NCBI GenBank assembly: GCA_903934875.1 | Contig: CAIZPP010000054.1 | Span: forward strand, 1-40,975 | Direction of reading: 5' to 3' | Length of the DNA stretch: 40,975 nt | Origin: an uncultured Methylococcaceae bacterium | GTDB taxonomy: Bacteria; Pseudomonadota; Gammaproteobacteria; Methylococcales; Methylococcaceae | In this document: positions 16,334 to 25,879 of the stretch, piece after piece | How the letters are laid out: each line of letters begins with the position of its first letter | How positions within the stretch are numbered: position 1 is the first letter of the stretch | Program-made: the position numbers and the translations under genes | Notes under the pieces: generated by a model | Databases searched by the model: none | What the model was told of the DNA's origin: nothing | The model's input: only the letters and a program-made list of their open reading frames with translations

Positions 16334-17242
16334 ATGAATATTTCAGCAGCGTTGGTTAAAGACCTGCGCGAACGCACCGGGTCGGGCATGATGGAGTGCA
16401 AAAAGGCATTGGTCGAAGCCCAAGGGGATATTGAGGCTGCTATCGAAATCATGCGTAAGTCTGGATTGGCTAAGGCCGACAAAAAGTCTAGCCGTACTGC
16501 CGCCGAAGGGCGCATATCGGTGAAAAACAGCGCAGACGGTAAAAGCGCCGTGGTGCTGGAAATCAACTGTGAGACCGACTTCGTTGCCAAAAGCGATGAT
16601 TTCATTGCGTTTGCCGATTTGGTTGCGCAAGCTTTGCTGGGGTCCAACGCCTCCACGGTGGAAGAGGCCTTGGCCTTAGCCTTGCCGCAGGATTTGGGAG
16701 GGGAGTTGGTTGGCGGCAACGCCAGCATTGATGAACATCGTAGGGAACTGATTGCCAAGCTGGGCGAGAACATCAATGTACGCCGTTTCGAACGCTACGA
16801 ATCCGCCAATGGCTTGATTGCCAGCTACCTGCATGGAACCCGGATCGGTGTCTTGGTGGAAATTGTCGGCGGGGACATTGCCTTGGGCAAGGATATCGCT
16901 ATGCATGTGGCGGCCAGCAAGCCGGTTTGCGTGGATGAGTCGGGAGTGTCACCCGAACTCATCGCCAAAGAGAAGGAAATCTATGCGGCCCAGGCAGCGG
17001 AAAGCGGAAAGCCCGCTGATATTATTGAGAAAATGGTTGCTGGGCGGATCAAGAAGTTCTTCGGCGAAATCACCTTGCTAGGGCAACCTTTCGTCAAAGA
17101 TCCCGATCAAACGGTAGGCGCTTTGCTCAAGGCTAAGGGAGCTTCCGTGCCTCGCTTCTCGCGTTTGGAAGTTGGAGAGGGCATTGCAAAGGAAGTCAGC
17201 GATTTTGCCGAAGAAGTAATGAGCCAAGCCGGGTTGCGTTAA
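16334..17242 (+). CDS. tsf: Elongation factor Ts
   Basis: Nucleotide exchange factor for EF-Tu. 302 aa, slightly longer than E. coli (283). The N-terminal domain is typical ([19 protein letters not shown]). The EF-Tu-contacting TDFVAK motif is at 81-86 in [13 protein letters not shown]. The coiled-coil region and the C-terminal core follow; the latter contains [12 protein letters not shown] at 16334 follows a ggagag ribosome site. Confidence 0.98.
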   Translation: MNISAALVKDLRERTGSGMMECKKALVEAQGDIEAAIEIMRKSGLAKADKKSSRTAAEGRISVKNSADGKSAVVLEINCETDFVAKSDDFIAFADLVAQALLGSNASTVEEALALALPQDLGGELVGGNASIDEHRRELIAKLGENINVRRFERYESANGLIASYLHGTRIGVLVEIVGGDIALGKDIAMHVAASKPVCVDESGVSPELIAKEKEIYAAQAAESGKPADIIEKMVAGRIKKFFGEITLLGQPFVKDPDQTVGALLKAKGASVPRFSRLEVGEGIAKEVSDFAEEVMSQAGLR

Positions 17243-17275
17243 GGCAAATTATCATCAGACAGATCAGACCTCGGC

Positions 17276-17298
17276 GCGGTGAAGTCTTCGTTCACCGC
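17276..17298 (+). other. Hairpin between tsf and pyrH
   Basis: GCGGTGAA and TTCACCGC form a perfect 8-bp stem with a 7-nt loop. No U-run follows, so it may be a processing site or transcript stabiliser rather than a terminator. Confidence 0.5.
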
Positions 17299-17330
17299 AC
17301 CGACACGATACCCAGGAGCGAAAAATCATA

Positions 17331-18050
17331 ATGAGTGAGCCAAAATACAAGAGAATCCTCCTCAAATTGAGCGGGGAGGCTTTGATGGGCGATCAGTCGG
17401 GGGGCATAGATGCCAACACTATGCACCGCATCGCGGCGGAAATAGATGACCTGTGCCGTGCCGGGGTTGAGGTAGGTGTGGTGATCGGTGGCGGCAACAT
17501 CATTCGCGGGGCGGAAAGAGCTTCCCAAGGACTGGACCGGGTGACAGGAGACCACATGGGTATGCTGGCCACTGTGATAAACGCCTTGGCAATGCAGGAT
17601 GCTTTGGAGCATCTGGGGCGGCAAGTGCGGGTCATGTCGGCATTGAAAATAAACCAAGTATGTGAAGATTACATCCGGCGCCGTGCCGTCCGCCACCTGG
17701 AGAAAGGGCGTGTGCCGATTTTTGCCGCTGGCACAGGCAATCCATTTTTCACCACTGATTCGGCGGCGAGCTTGCGGGCGGTGGAGATTTGCGCCGATAT
17801 TCTGATCAAAGCGACGAAGGTGGATGGCGTGTATTCGGATGACCCGCTCAAAAATCCAGCGGCGGTTTTATACCCCCGCCTGACTTACGACGAAGCCTTG
17901 GACCAGCGTTTGAATGTCATGGATGCCACTGCTTTGGTTCTTTGCCGAGACCACAACATGCCACTGCGTGTAATGAACGTGTTCTTGCCCGGCGCTATCA
18001 TGCGCTTGGTGCAAGGCGAAGAAATTGGTTCCCTGATAGTAACAGGATAA
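17331..18050 (+). CDS. pyrH: UMP kinase
   Basis: Phosphorylates UMP to UDP; a hexameric amino-acid-kinase-fold enzyme regulated by GTP and UTP. 239 aa. Visible motifs: [10 protein letters not shown] near the N-terminus, [27 protein letters not shown], and [16 protein letters not shown] near the nucleotide site. It starts after an aggagcg ribosome site and stops five bases before frr, so the two are likely co-translated. Confidence 0.98.
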   Translation: MSEPKYKRILLKLSGEALMGDQSGGIDANTMHRIAAEIDDLCRAGVEVGVVIGGGNIIRGAERASQGLDRVTGDHMGMLATVINALAMQDALEHLGRQVRVMSALKINQVCEDYIRRRAVRHLEKGRVPIFAAGTGNPFFTTDSAASLRAVEICADILIKATKVDGVYSDDPLKNPAAVLYPRLTYDEALDQRLNVMDATALVLCRDHNMPLRVMNVFLPGAIMRLVQGEEIGSLIVTG

Positions 18051-18055
18051 TTAAT

Positions 18056-18613
18056 ATGAGTTCCGATATTCAGCAGCGCACGACAGAGCGCATGAAGAAA
18101 TCCATTGAAGCCCTCAAGCATGAGTTCGCCAAAATCCGTACTGGCCGGGCGCACCCCAGTTTGTTGGAGCATGTGCATGTCAATTACTATGGCAACGATG
18201 TGCCCTTGTCCCAAGTCGCCAATATCAATGCCGAGGATGCCCGGACGCTGGCAATCACGCCTTGGGAAAAGAATATGGTTCAGGCGGTAGAGAAGGCGAT
18301 ACTTTCCTCCGACCTTGGCCTCAATCCCAGCAAAACAGGTATGGTAATCCGTGTGCCGCTGCCCCCGTTGACCGAGCAGCGCAGGAAAGACCTTATCAAG
18401 GTGGTGCGCCATGAGGCTGAAAATGGGCGAGTGGCCGTGCGCAATATTCGCCGTGATGCCAACACCGAGCTTAAGTCGGCCCTGAAGGACAAGCAAATTT
18501 CAGAAGACGATGAAAAACGCGGCGGTGAGCAGATTCAAAAATTGACCGACCAGTTCATCAAGGAAATTGATGCGCTGCTGAATGAAAAGGAAGCCGATCT
18601 TTTGGCAATATGA
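18056..18613 (+). CDS. frr: Ribosome recycling factor
   Basis: Splits post-termination ribosomes with EF-G. 185 aa, exactly the family length. [17 protein letters not shown] and the later [20 protein letters not shown] segment (cited in part) are diagnostic. ATG at 18056 ([16 protein letters not shown]) is chosen over a longer frame that would overlap pyrH. Confidence 0.97.
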   Translation: MSSDIQQRTTERMKKSIEALKHEFAKIRTGRAHPSLLEHVHVNYYGNDVPLSQVANINAEDARTLAITPWEKNMVQAVEKAILSSDLGLNPSKTGMVIRVPLPPLTEQRRKDLIKVVRHEAENGRVAVRNIRRDANTELKSALKDKQISEDDEKRGGEQIQKLTDQFIKEIDALLNEKEADLLAI

Positions 18614-18677
18614 CCCACGGCTTATAATCCCTACGCAATAACAGTAGACATGAATTTGGTTACTTCGACCTCAACCT

Positions 18678-19448
18678 ATGGAATCTGAAGTAAAGCTCTT
18701 GGTTCAGAGACAATTACCGCGTCATATCGCAATTATTATGGACGGCAATGGTCGTTGGGCGAAAAACCGTTTTTTACCACGCACGGCTGGTCATCATGCC
18801 GGGGTAAGTTCTGTGCGCAAGGTGATCGAATATTGTGGGTCTATCGGTGTGAACGCGTTGACTCTCTTCGCGTTTTCCAGTGAAAATTGGCGCAGGCCGC
18901 AACAAGAGGTTTCGGTGTTGATGGGGCTGTTCTTGGCGACGCTGGAAAAGGAAACCGCAAAGCTCCACAAAAACAATATGCGACTTCGGGTCATCGGGGA
19001 CAGAACAGCCTTCGCCTTCGAGTTGCAGGAAAGTATTTCCGCCGCCGAGAGTTTGACCTCTTCCAATACCGGCCTCAATGTGGTCATCGCGGCAAATTAC
19101 GGCGGACGCTGGGAAATAACCGAGGCAGTGCGCCGCGTGGTCACTCAAGTGGCTGAAGGACATCTTGCCCCCGCCGATATCAGCACTGAAATTATTGCGT
19201 CAAATCTGAATTTGGCAGACCTGCCCGAGCCTGATCTGTTTATCCGCACCGGCGGGGAAAAGCGCATCAGCAACTTCATGCTCTGGCAACTGGCCTATAC
19301 CGAGCTTTATTTCACCGACACCCTGTGGCCGGACTTCGACCAAACCGAGTTGGAAGAAGCAATTAAGGATTACGCCGGTCGCCAGCGCCGCTTCGGATAT
19401 ACCGGCGATCAAGTGGAAAAGCTTTTCATTCATAACGGCCTGCGCTAA
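18678..19448 (+). CDS. uppS: Undecaprenyl diphosphate synthase
   Basis: cis-Prenyltransferase making the C55 lipid carrier for peptidoglycan and O-antigen. 256 aa. The substrate-binding motif MDGNGRWAKNR is at 21-31, with D22 and R26 at catalytic positions. HHAGVSSVRKVIEYC, FAFSSENWRRP and the C-terminal DLFIRTGGEKRISNFMLWQ region (cited in part) follow. It sits after frr and before cdsA; in E. coli dxr lies between frr and uppS, here it has moved after cdsA. Confidence 0.97.
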   Translation: MESEVKLLVQRQLPRHIAIIMDGNGRWAKNRFLPRTAGHHAGVSSVRKVIEYCGSIGVNALTLFAFSSENWRRPQQEVSVLMGLFLATLEKETAKLHKNNMRLRVIGDRTAFAFELQESISAAESLTSSNTGLNVVIAANYGGRWEITEAVRRVVTQVAEGHLAPADISTEIIASNLNLADLPEPDLFIRTGGEKRISNFMLWQLAYTELYFTDTLWPDFDQTELEEAIKDYAGRQRRFGYTGDQVEKLFIHNGLR

Positions 19449-19480
19449 GTCAGGTCCGCCAGCCTTAAGTTAATAAATAC

Positions 19481-20326
19481 ATGCTGAAAAATCGTGTCTT
19501 GACGGCTTTGGTTCTCGCGCCGTTGGCCATAGCGGCCATTTTGTTCCTACCCGACCAGTGGTTTGCCCTACTTTGGGGGGTAGTCATTGCGGTGTGCGCA
19601 TGGGAGTGGTCAAATCTTGCGGGTCTGGCAACCATTCCTGCCCGTGCAAGTTTTTTGGCTATTTGCGTGGGCATAATGACATCATACCAACAATGGGCGG
19701 GTGACATGGAAGAATGGTTGGCCTGGCCGGTGGTCGCATGGTGGTTTCTGTTTAGCATCCTGTTGCGGAAGTATCCTGCCAAACTATTGGAAGTTAAGTA
19801 TCCCTTAGGCGTAAAGCTGTTTGTCGGCTTGTTCATTTTGGTGAGTTCCTGGATACTCATGGTTTGGACGCAACATAATCTAGGGTCTAAGCAACTGCTG
19901 TATCTGTTCATGCTAGTTTGGTTGGCGGACATAGCCGCATACTTTGGGGGCAAGCGGTGGGGAGTCACTAAACTGAGTCCCGAAATCAGTCCCGGCAAAA
20001 CCGTGGAGGGGCTTTACGTTGCCATGTTGGCGGTAGCCTTGTTCGCATTGGCTGCCGCAGGTGTCTTATACGCCAATGAGGCGGGTACGTTCACGCGTTT
20101 TGATCCTGTTCAAACATTAGACTTCATGGTGTTTTCAATAGTCGTTGTAGTTATTTCCGTAGTCGGTGACTTGTTTGAGAGTATGGCCAAACGAGTGCGT
20201 GGGGTAAAAGACAGCGGAGTCATTCTACCTGGACATGGCGGTGTGCTGGACCGGGTCGATAGCCTGATTGCCGCTGTCTCGGTTTATTATGCGGGTTCAA
20301 AGCTGCTGGGGATTTTCTTCCAATGA
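19481..20326 (+). CDS. cdsA: Phosphatidate cytidylyltransferase
   Basis: Makes CDP-diacylglycerol from CTP and phosphatidate at the inner membrane. 281 aa with about eight hydrophobic segments. The CDS signature is at the C-terminal end: [18 protein letters not shown], then [26 protein letters not shown] and SPGKTVEG carry further conserved residues. It overlaps dxr by the four bases ATGA. Confidence 0.97.
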   Translation: MLKNRVLTALVLAPLAIAAILFLPDQWFALLWGVVIAVCAWEWSNLAGLATIPARASFLAICVGIMTSYQQWAGDMEEWLAWPVVAWWFLFSILLRKYPAKLLEVKYPLGVKLFVGLFILVSSWILMVWTQHNLGSKQLLYLFMLVWLADIAAYFGGKRWGVTKLSPEISPGKTVEGLYVAMLAVALFALAAAGVLYANEAGTFTRFDPVQTLDFMVFSIVVVVISVVGDLFESMAKRVRGVKDSGVILPGHGGVLDRVDSLIAAVSVYYAGSKLLGIFFQ

Positions 20327-21507
20327 AAGGTATATGTATTCTTGGTTCCACAGGTTCGATTGGCGTCAGTACATTGGATGTTGTAAGCAGGCATCCCGAC
20401 CGCTATCGTGTCGTTGCGTTGACTGCCAATAACAATGTAGACCTACTGTTCGAGCAGTGCCAAGCCCATAGCCCGGACTACGCCGTTTTACTCGATGCGA
20501 AAAAGTCTGCCGAATTCCGCAAGCGGATCAAGGCGGCTGGCTTGGCGACTGAGGTTTTGTGCGGAGTCACCGCTTTGGAGGAGGTCGCTTCCTTGGCCGA
20601 GGTGGACAGCGTCATGGCGGCCATTGTCGGTGGGGCAGGGTTATTGCCCACGCTGGCGGCGGCTAAAGCGGGGAAAAGCGTGTTGCTTGCCAACAAAGAG
20701 GCTCTGGTCATGTCCGGTGCTTTGTTCATGAGTGAGGTGGCCAGGTCTGGTGCTGAGCTATTGCCCATCGACAGCGAACACAATGCCATCTTCCAGTGTA
20801 TGCCGGCCAATTACCGCGCAGGCCACGCCGCCCCGGAAGTCCGCCGGATTTTGCTGACCGCATCAGGCGGGCCATTTCTGCATAAAGAACTCCACGAACT
20901 GCACAATGTCACGCCGGATGAGGCTTGCGCACACCCTAATTGGGTCATGGGCAGGAAGATTTCGGTGGATTCGGCCACGATGATGAACAAAGGATTGGAA
21001 GTCATCGAAGCCTGCCTGCTGTTCAACCTGCCACCCGAACAACTCCAAGTGGTTGTGCATCCGCAAAGTGTCATCCATTCCATGGTGGATTATGTGGACG
21101 GCACAGTACTGGCGCAAATGGGCAACCCCGACATGCGCATACCCATCGCCCATGCCCTGGCTTGGCCAGGGCGATTTGATTCGGGCGCGGAACCTTTGAA
21201 CTTGTTCGCTGTCCGACAATTGAACTTCCAGGCACCGGATTTTAAACGGTTTCCGAATTTGCGCTTGGCTTACCAAGCGGTGGGCGCAGGTGGGTCTATG
21301 CCTGCGGTATTGAATGCTGCCAATGAAGTGGCAGTCGCATCGTTTCTCGACAAGAGAGTCCGCTTCACTTCCATCCCCGACATAATCGAACATTGTATGC
21401 AAAATATCCCCTTGCGAGCCGCCGAATCAATTGAGGCCGTGTTGGAGGCAGACTTGGAGTCAAGGGTTATGGCACAAGCCTATATCGCCAAACGACACTG
21501 CCATTGA
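20323..21507 (+). CDS. dxr: 1-Deoxy-D-xylulose 5-phosphate reductoisomerase
   Basis: Second step of the MEP isoprenoid pathway: NADPH- and divalent-metal-dependent rearrangement to methylerythritol phosphate. 394 aa. Visible features: N-terminal NADPH site [27 protein letters not shown], metal and substrate block [19 protein letters not shown], and [20 protein letters not shown] (the last given as one family block). Its location next to uppS and cdsA groups isoprenoid and lipid-carrier genes. Start ATG at 20323 overlaps the cdsA stop. Confidence 0.97.
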   Translation: MKGICILGSTGSIGVSTLDVVSRHPDRYRVVALTANNNVDLLFEQCQAHSPDYAVLLDAKKSAEFRKRIKAAGLATEVLCGVTALEEVASLAEVDSVMAAIVGGAGLLPTLAAAKAGKSVLLANKEALVMSGALFMSEVARSGAELLPIDSEHNAIFQCMPANYRAGHAAPEVRRILLTASGGPFLHKELHELHNVTPDEACAHPNWVMGRKISVDSATMMNKGLEVIEACLLFNLPPEQLQVVVHPQSVIHSMVDYVDGTVLAQMGNPDMRIPIAHALAWPGRFDSGAEPLNLFAVRQLNFQAPDFKRFPNLRLAYQAVGAGGSMPAVLNAANEVAVASFLDKRVRFTSIPDIIEHCMQNIPLRAAESIEAVLEADLESRVMAQAYIAKRHCH

Positions 21508-21512
21508 CAGCC

Positions 21513-22880
21513 ATGCCATCTTTTGCGCTGATACACACGGTTTTTTATTTCCTGTTGGCACTGGTAGTACTTGTGGCCTTTCACGAGTTTGGCCATTTTT
21601 ATGCCTGTCGGAAACTGGGCGTGAGGGTCAAGCTGTTTTCCATAGGGATAGGCAAATCAGTCTGGAGTTATCGCAAATCGCCCGAAGACACTGAGTTTTC
21701 GCTTGGCCTGCTGCCCCTAGGTGGCTATGTGAAGATGGTGGATGAGCGGGAGGGCGAGGTATCGCCTGAGGATTTGCCTTATGCCTTCAACCGGCAGCGG
21801 CTGGCCGTCCGATCGGCCATTGTTTTTGCAGGGCCACTTGCCAATTTTTTGCTTGCCATCGTGCTGTATTGGATTGTCTTCATGCTTGGGGAAACCGGTA
21901 TGCGGCCAATCCTGGGAAACATTGCCAAGGGCACTTTGGCAGAGCAGTCGGGGTTTGTCGAAGGGGATGAAATCCTGTCTGTCGGCACTACCGATACCCC
22001 GACTTGGAGTCTGGCCATCGGTGAGGTCATTGAGCAGGGAATGGACCATGAGAACGTGACCGTAGCAGTCAAGACGAATAGAGATGCACGAGTGAGCCGT
22101 GTGTTGACGATCCCTTCCGATGTCGTCGAAAACCCAGACAAGCTGCATGAGCGGCTTGGTTTTCAGCCTATGGAGCCTTCCCTCCCGCCAGTTGTGGACA
22201 AGATAGAACCGAACAGTGCCGCCGAGGCGGCAGGCTTGGCTCCCAGCGACCGTCTGCTGGTCGCCGATGGCAAGGCCATCAAGGATTGGCGGCAATGGGT
22301 CGATTATGTCCGGGCCAATCCAGGCAAGGCCATTGATTTGCAAGTGATGCGGGACGGTGTCGAACATACCTTAAACATACGCCCGGCCAAAGTGGATTCG
22401 GCGCAGGGCGTGATAGGAAAAATCGGTGCCGCCGTGCGAATCCCGGAAAATTTGCTTAACGCCATGCAGGTACAATACCGTTTGGGGGTATTCCCTGCCT
22501 TGGGCGCGGCAGTAGCCAAGACTTGGGATTACTCGACCATGACCCTGAAAATGATCGGCCGCATGATAGTAGGCAAGGCTTCGGTCGATAATCTTAGCGG
22601 GCCAATTAGCATAGCCCAGTATGCGGGGCAATCGGCCAGCATGGGTTTAGTACAGTTTCTGAAATTCCTTGCGATTGTCAGCATCAGTTTGGGAGTGCTC
22701 AACCTGTTGCCAATTCCGGTGCTGGATGGCGGGCATTTGATGTTTTATGCAATGGAAGCGGTGAGGGGTAAGCCCATTCCCGAGGGTGTTCAACTCGTAT
22801 TTCAAAATATAGGCATTGTGATATTGTTTTCTTTGATGTTCTTTAGCTTCTATTTGGATATTTTTAGGCATCAGGCTTGA
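21513..22880 (+). CDS. rseP: Site-2 intramembrane metalloprotease RseP
   Basis: Zinc protease that cuts RseA within the membrane to release sigma-E in envelope stress. 455 aa from ATG at 21513. A TTG at 21504 overlaps the dxr stop and is less likely. HEFGH is at 24-28 in the first membrane helix. Two PDZ domains follow in the periplasm (ILGNIAKGTLAEQSGFVEGD and VDKIEPNSAAEAAGLAPSD). NLLPIPVLDGGHLMFY supplies the third zinc ligand, then a last helix. It ends the conserved operon; bamA, usually next, is absent, and a repeat unit follows immediately. Confidence 0.96.
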   Translation: MPSFALIHTVFYFLLALVVLVAFHEFGHFYACRKLGVRVKLFSIGIGKSVWSYRKSPEDTEFSLGLLPLGGYVKMVDEREGEVSPEDLPYAFNRQRLAVRSAIVFAGPLANFLLAIVLYWIVFMLGETGMRPILGNIAKGTLAEQSGFVEGDEILSVGTTDTPTWSLAIGEVIEQGMDHENVTVAVKTNRDARVSRVLTIPSDVVENPDKLHERLGFQPMEPSLPPVVDKIEPNSAAEAAGLAPSDRLLVADGKAIKDWRQWVDYVRANPGKAIDLQVMRDGVEHTLNIRPAKVDSAQGVIGKIGAAVRIPENLLNAMQVQYRLGVFPALGAAVAKTWDYSTMTLKMIGRMIVGKASVDNLSGPISIAQYAGQSASMGLVQFLKFLAIVSISLGVLNLLPIPVLDGGHLMFYAMEAVRGKPIPEGVQLVFQNIGIVILFSLMFFSFYLDIFRHQA

Positions 22881-22888
22881 ATCCACCT

Positions 22889-23010
22889 ACAGCGTTTTCA
22901 TCTTCAAAATATACCTAAAACTGATATTCAGTCAACCCTTCAGATAAACCGAATAACCTGCCCTATCATACCCACTACCAAGTAACTATTTGATGTTGAA
23001 AACGCTGTAT
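22889..23010. repeat. Short repeat unit between rseP and dsbC-like gene
   Basis: It runs from acagcgttttcatcttcaaa to gatgttgaaaacgctgt and is the clearest full unit: inverted homologue of 3377-3497, with internal caagtaac and aatatacct. It occupies nearly all of the gap and abuts the ribosome-binding region of the next gene. Confidence 0.85.
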
Positions 23011-23024
23011 ATGTGAATCCAACG

Positions 23025-23870
23025 ATGAAAAAAACACTGTTTAATGTGCTCATAGGTGTGTTTCTATGCCTTTCCCAACCTCTTCTGGCTGAAGAGGATT
23101 CCAACCAGGCCATAGTAGATGCCCTCAATAAAATTGCGCCTGGCTTGACCACAAGTTCGATCAAGCCCTCCAAGCTTGCGGGTCTTTACGAGGTCGTCGC
23201 CGGTTCGAAAACATTCTATATGAGCAAGGACGGACGCTATTTGGTCGAAGGCAAGCTGACCGATATCAATGCCAATAAACAGGCGACAGAGATACCTGGA
23301 ATATATGAATTTATTTCCGGCTCCAAGCTCTATTATGTGAGCCAAGACGGTAATTTTTTTATTGAAGGCAGCCTGATTGATGTCGAGGCCAACAAAGACC
23401 TGACCGAAGCCCGCTTGGGGAGAGCTAGAATCGCACAATTGGATAAGCTTGGTTTGAACAATATGATCGTGTTCAAACCCAAGAAGACGATACATGCCAT
23501 CTATGTTTTCACTGATATTGACTGTGGCTATTGCCGCAAACTGCATTCCGAGATGGACCAGTACCTGAATCAGGGCATTGAAGTGCGTTATCTGTTTTTC
23601 CCCCGCGCCGGTTTGAACTCGGACTCATACAATAAAGCGGTGGCAGTTTGGTGCGCAAAGGATCGCAATGCGGCACTCACCAAGGCAAAAAAGGGTGAAA
23701 GCATAGACATGAAGCAATGCGAAAACCCGGTCACGGCCCACATGAAGCTGGGCGAGGAGTTTGGCGCCAATGGAACTCCGATGATTGTCACCGACAAGGG
23801 CACGATCATACCCGGTTACGTCAACGCCGTGAGTTTGTCCTTAGGCATGGAAAAGGAAGCGAAGAAGTAG
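23025..23870 (+). CDS. dsbC: DsbC-type thiol:disulfide isomerase with duplicated N-terminal motif
   Basis: 281 aa, periplasmic after removal of a signal peptide (MKKTLFNVLIGVFLCLSQPLLA). The catalytic thioredoxin domain has CGYC at 167-170 in YVFTDIDCGYCRKLH, and the cis-proline loop GTPMIV. WCAKDRNAAL and the second disulfide region resemble E. coli DsbC. The N-terminal dimerisation region contains two copies of a 35-residue motif: 51-85 (LAGLYEVVAGSKTFYMSKDG...) and 90-124 (IPGIYEFISGSKLYYVSQDG...); E. coli DsbC has one. This makes the protein about 40 residues longer than usual. ATG at 23025 is preferred to GTG at 23013. Expected role: reshuffling wrong disulfides with DsbD, which is not in the window. 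Confidence 0.88.
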   Translation: MKKTLFNVLIGVFLCLSQPLLAEEDSNQAIVDALNKIAPGLTTSSIKPSKLAGLYEVVAGSKTFYMSKDGRYLVEGKLTDINANKQATEIPGIYEFISGSKLYYVSQDGNFFIEGSLIDVEANKDLTEARLGRARIAQLDKLGLNNMIVFKPKKTIHAIYVFTDIDCGYCRKLHSEMDQYLNQGIEVRYLFFPRAGLNSDSYNKAVAVWCAKDRNAALTKAKKGESIDMKQCENPVTAHMKLGEEFGANGTPMIVTDKGTIIPGYVNAVSLSLGMEKEAKK

Positions 23871-24005
23871 GCACTATCCAAGGCGCGGGGGTTTGCAGTG
23901 CTTTGCGCAAACGGTCGTTAGGATATGGCCGCGGGAACAATTTCCCTGAATTGAGTCTGTGGATGGAGTTAGCGCACTTTTTCCTAAGCCGGTTTTCGGG
24001 AAGTT

Positions 24006-24104
24006 GTTTTTTACCAAATCCTTAGGTTGCGGCGGAGCATCAAGGCGGGCCAAAAACTCTGCGTAAGCTGCAGTGCTCACGGCAAGCACTGTGTGGTCAA
24101 GAAT
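24006..24104 (-). pseudogene. Relic of a DUF1778 (TacA-like) antitoxin
   Basis: In this frame DHTVLAVSTAAYAEFLARLD followed by APPQPKDLVKN closely resembles the C-terminal half of DUF1778 antitoxins, whose usual ending is ...F(L)A.LD.PP.PN..LR. The N-terminal ribbon-helix-helix half is missing: a stop codon (taa) lies in frame just upstream and no matching sequence is seen. The reading continues into unrelated residues. No GNAT toxin partner follows. The rest of the 23871-24180 gap shows no gene. Confidence 0.6.
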
Positions 24105-24181
24105 TAGGATGATAGCGCATCTTGGCGTGGAATTATTGCAGATGATGGCGGTCAAACTTCAGCTAGTGTCTGATCGGACAT

Positions 24182-24210
24182 AAAAAAAGCCCTACGATTT
24201 ATCGTAGAGC
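24182..24210 (-). terminator. Intrinsic terminator of tRNA-Lys
   Basis: Read on the minus strand, gctctacgat and atcgtagggc form a 10-bp stem (one G-U pair) followed by a run of seven T, 12 bases after the tRNA 3' end. Confidence 0.88.
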
Positions 24211-24221
24211 CTTGATTATTA

Positions 24222-24297
24222 TGGTGGGTCGTCCGCGACTCGAACGCGGGACCATCGCATTAAAAGTGCGGTGCTCTACCGACTGAGCTAACGACCC
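24222..24297 (-). tRNA. tRNA-Lys (UUU), CCA encoded
   Basis: A 76-nt cloverleaf starting GGGTCGTTAGCTCAG and ending CGACCCACCA. The acceptor stem GGGTCG/CGACCC is perfect, the D-arm has AGCTCAGTCGGTAGAGC, and the T-arm has GTTCGAGTC. The anticodon loop CTTTTAA gives anticodon TTT at 24262-24264. Confidence 0.97.
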
Positions 24298-24333
24298 AAA
24301 CTATCTGGTGTATTATAATAGTAAATTATTGCT

Positions 24334-24569
24334 AGTTCAAGTCCGCTTGAGCCGCAGCAGCAATTTTCAGTTTGGCTCGAAGCCCCGTCATTTCGGCAGG
24401 GATGCCGAAATCCAGGCCAAGGACGGTAACAAGACAACGGATTAAGCATCTCATAATCAACGTGTGCCACATCCATGATCGCTGGATTTCGGCATCCCTG
24501 CCGAAATGACGGGGTTATATTTATCGATCCTGGCCCAAACTGAGAATTGCTGGAGCCGCAGCTTGAATT
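24334..24569. repeat. Large nested inverted repeat (MITE-like)
   Basis: Inner arms 24383-24414 and 24483-24514 are perfect 32-bp complements (core tttcggcagggatgccgaaa, itself palindromic). Outer arms, about 24334-24375 and 24529-24569, pair imperfectly (agttcaag, gagccgcagc, ttcagtttgg). The element lies between tRNA-Lys and the next gene and encodes nothing. tRNA 5' neighbourhoods are common insertion sites. Confidence 0.88.
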
Positions 24570-24638
24570 CAATGACGCAGCCCCAATAAAGGCTGCAACA
24601 CACACTTAAAACCCACCCAATTTAAAGATGAGGCCGGA

Positions 24639-25343
24639 ATGACACCACAAGAGCGTGATCAATTAACTCTGTTTCTCAAACAACTAGGCGATGCCCGTGT
24701 GGGCGCGAAGGACGAGGAGGCGGACAAGCTGATCCGCGAGATGGCGTCAAAACAAGCAGATGCCGCTTATTTGCTTGTGCAGCGCTCCATGTTGGTTGAG
24801 CAGGCGCTTAATGTAGCCAAGGCGCAAATCGCCGAATTGCAAGGCCAAGTGCAAAGGGCGCAGGCAGGCAATCGCAACCCCGGCTTCCTAGGCGGCGGCA
24901 ATCCTTGGGCGCAATCCATAGACGGCGGTGCGAATAGCGGGGGCGTTCCGGGTGCCGGCAGTTATCAGCTTCCCCGCTCCGCTGCGGGTGCTTATGCCGC
25001 CCCCGCAGCACCGCAGCAGGGTTCACTTCTAGGCGGAGGGGGCGGCAGTTTCCTCGGCAATATTGCCACGACAGCGGCAGGGGTGGTTGCCGGTGGCTTT
25101 TTGTTCCAGGGCCTGGAGAACCTTTTGGGGCATCATCAATCGTCTTCGTCGTTTTTCGGTGACTCATCCGGCGAGAAGGCCACAGAGGAAACCGTCATCA
25201 ATAACTATTACGAAACCCCTGTGGATGCCGGGGTGGCACGCAATGATGACTGGTCCCAATCCGACGATAGCGATGACCTTTTTGTTGACAATGACGATCC
25301 AGCCCCTGATTTAGACGATGGCGACGATTCAAGTTGGGTATAA
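24639..25343 (+). CDS. DUF2076 family protein
   Basis: 234 aa. The N-terminal 70 residues match the DUF2076 pattern: MTPQERDQLTLFLKQL, DEEADKLIREM, DAAYLLVQRSMLVEQAL, then a helix through about residue 65. The middle is rich in Gly, Pro and Ala. A weakly hydrophobic glycine-rich stretch (about 128-160, GGGGGSFLGNIATTAAGVVAGG) resembles a glycine-zipper membrane segment. The tail is very acidic (about 200-234). No signal peptide is visible. Function of the family is unknown; a periplasmic or envelope role has been proposed. A gagg ribosome site precedes the ATG. Likely co-oriented with the next gene, 21 bases on. Confidence 0.82.
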   Translation: MTPQERDQLTLFLKQLGDARVGAKDEEADKLIREMASKQADAAYLLVQRSMLVEQALNVAKAQIAELQGQVQRAQAGNRNPGFLGGGNPWAQSIDGGANSGGVPGAGSYQLPRSAAGAYAAPAAPQQGSLLGGGGGSFLGNIATTAAGVVAGGFLFQGLENLLGHHQSSSSFFGDSSGEKATEETVINNYYETPVDAGVARNDDWSQSDDSDDLFVDNDDPAPDLDDGDDSSWV

Positions 25344-25364
25344 AACGATTGGGGAAGACCTGCC

Positions 25365-25844
25365 ATGACCGCATCAATTGAAGCGCGCCCGCCTTTGCCA
25401 CCGTTTACCCATGAAACCGCCGTCCGAAAAGTGCGCTCGGCGGAGGACGCATGGAACACTCGCGACCCGCAGCGCATCGCATTAGCCTACACCCCCGACA
25501 GCCAGTGGCGGAACCGGTGCGAATTTCCACATGGACGAGAGGAGATTGTGCAGTTTTTAACCCGTAAATGGGTGCGCGAACTGGATTACCGGCTGGTCAA
25601 AGAACTGTGGGTGTTCGGCGGCAACCGAATTGCCGTCCGCTTCGCCTACGAGTGGCACGATGATACCGGCAATTGGTTCCGTTCCTATGGCAACGAAAAT
25701 TGGGAATTCGACGTGAACGGTTTGATGTGTAGGCGCATTGCCAGCATTAACGATCTGCCGATCAAGGAATCCGACAGAAAATTCCACTGGCCCCAAGGAC
25801 GGCGGCCAGACGGTCATCCGGGCCTCAGCGAGCTTGGCCTGTAA
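25365..25844 (+). CDS. NTF2-like (DUF1348/SnoaL-type) protein
   Basis: 159 aa. DUF1348 pattern throughout: [80 protein letters not shown]. These proteins fold as NTF2-like cones with a central pocket; no activity is established for this subfamily. A hairpin follows the stop and probably ends the transcript begun at the DUF2076 gene. Confidence 0.88.
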   Translation: MTASIEARPPLPPFTHETAVRKVRSAEDAWNTRDPQRIALAYTPDSQWRNRCEFPHGREEIVQFLTRKWVRELDYRLVKELWVFGGNRIAVRFAYEWHDDTGNWFRSYGNENWEFDVNGLMCRRIASINDLPIKESDRKFHWPQGRRPDGHPGLSELGL

Positions 25845-25879
25845 CAGACCGACTCGGTTTTAAAAACCTAGTCGGTCTG
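25845..25879. terminator. Palindromic hairpin after DUF1348 gene
   Basis: cagaccgact and agtcggtctg form a 10-bp stem, with a second inner stem ggtttt/aaaacc. Only a weak T-rich tail follows, so it may act as a bidirectional end. Confidence 0.65.
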
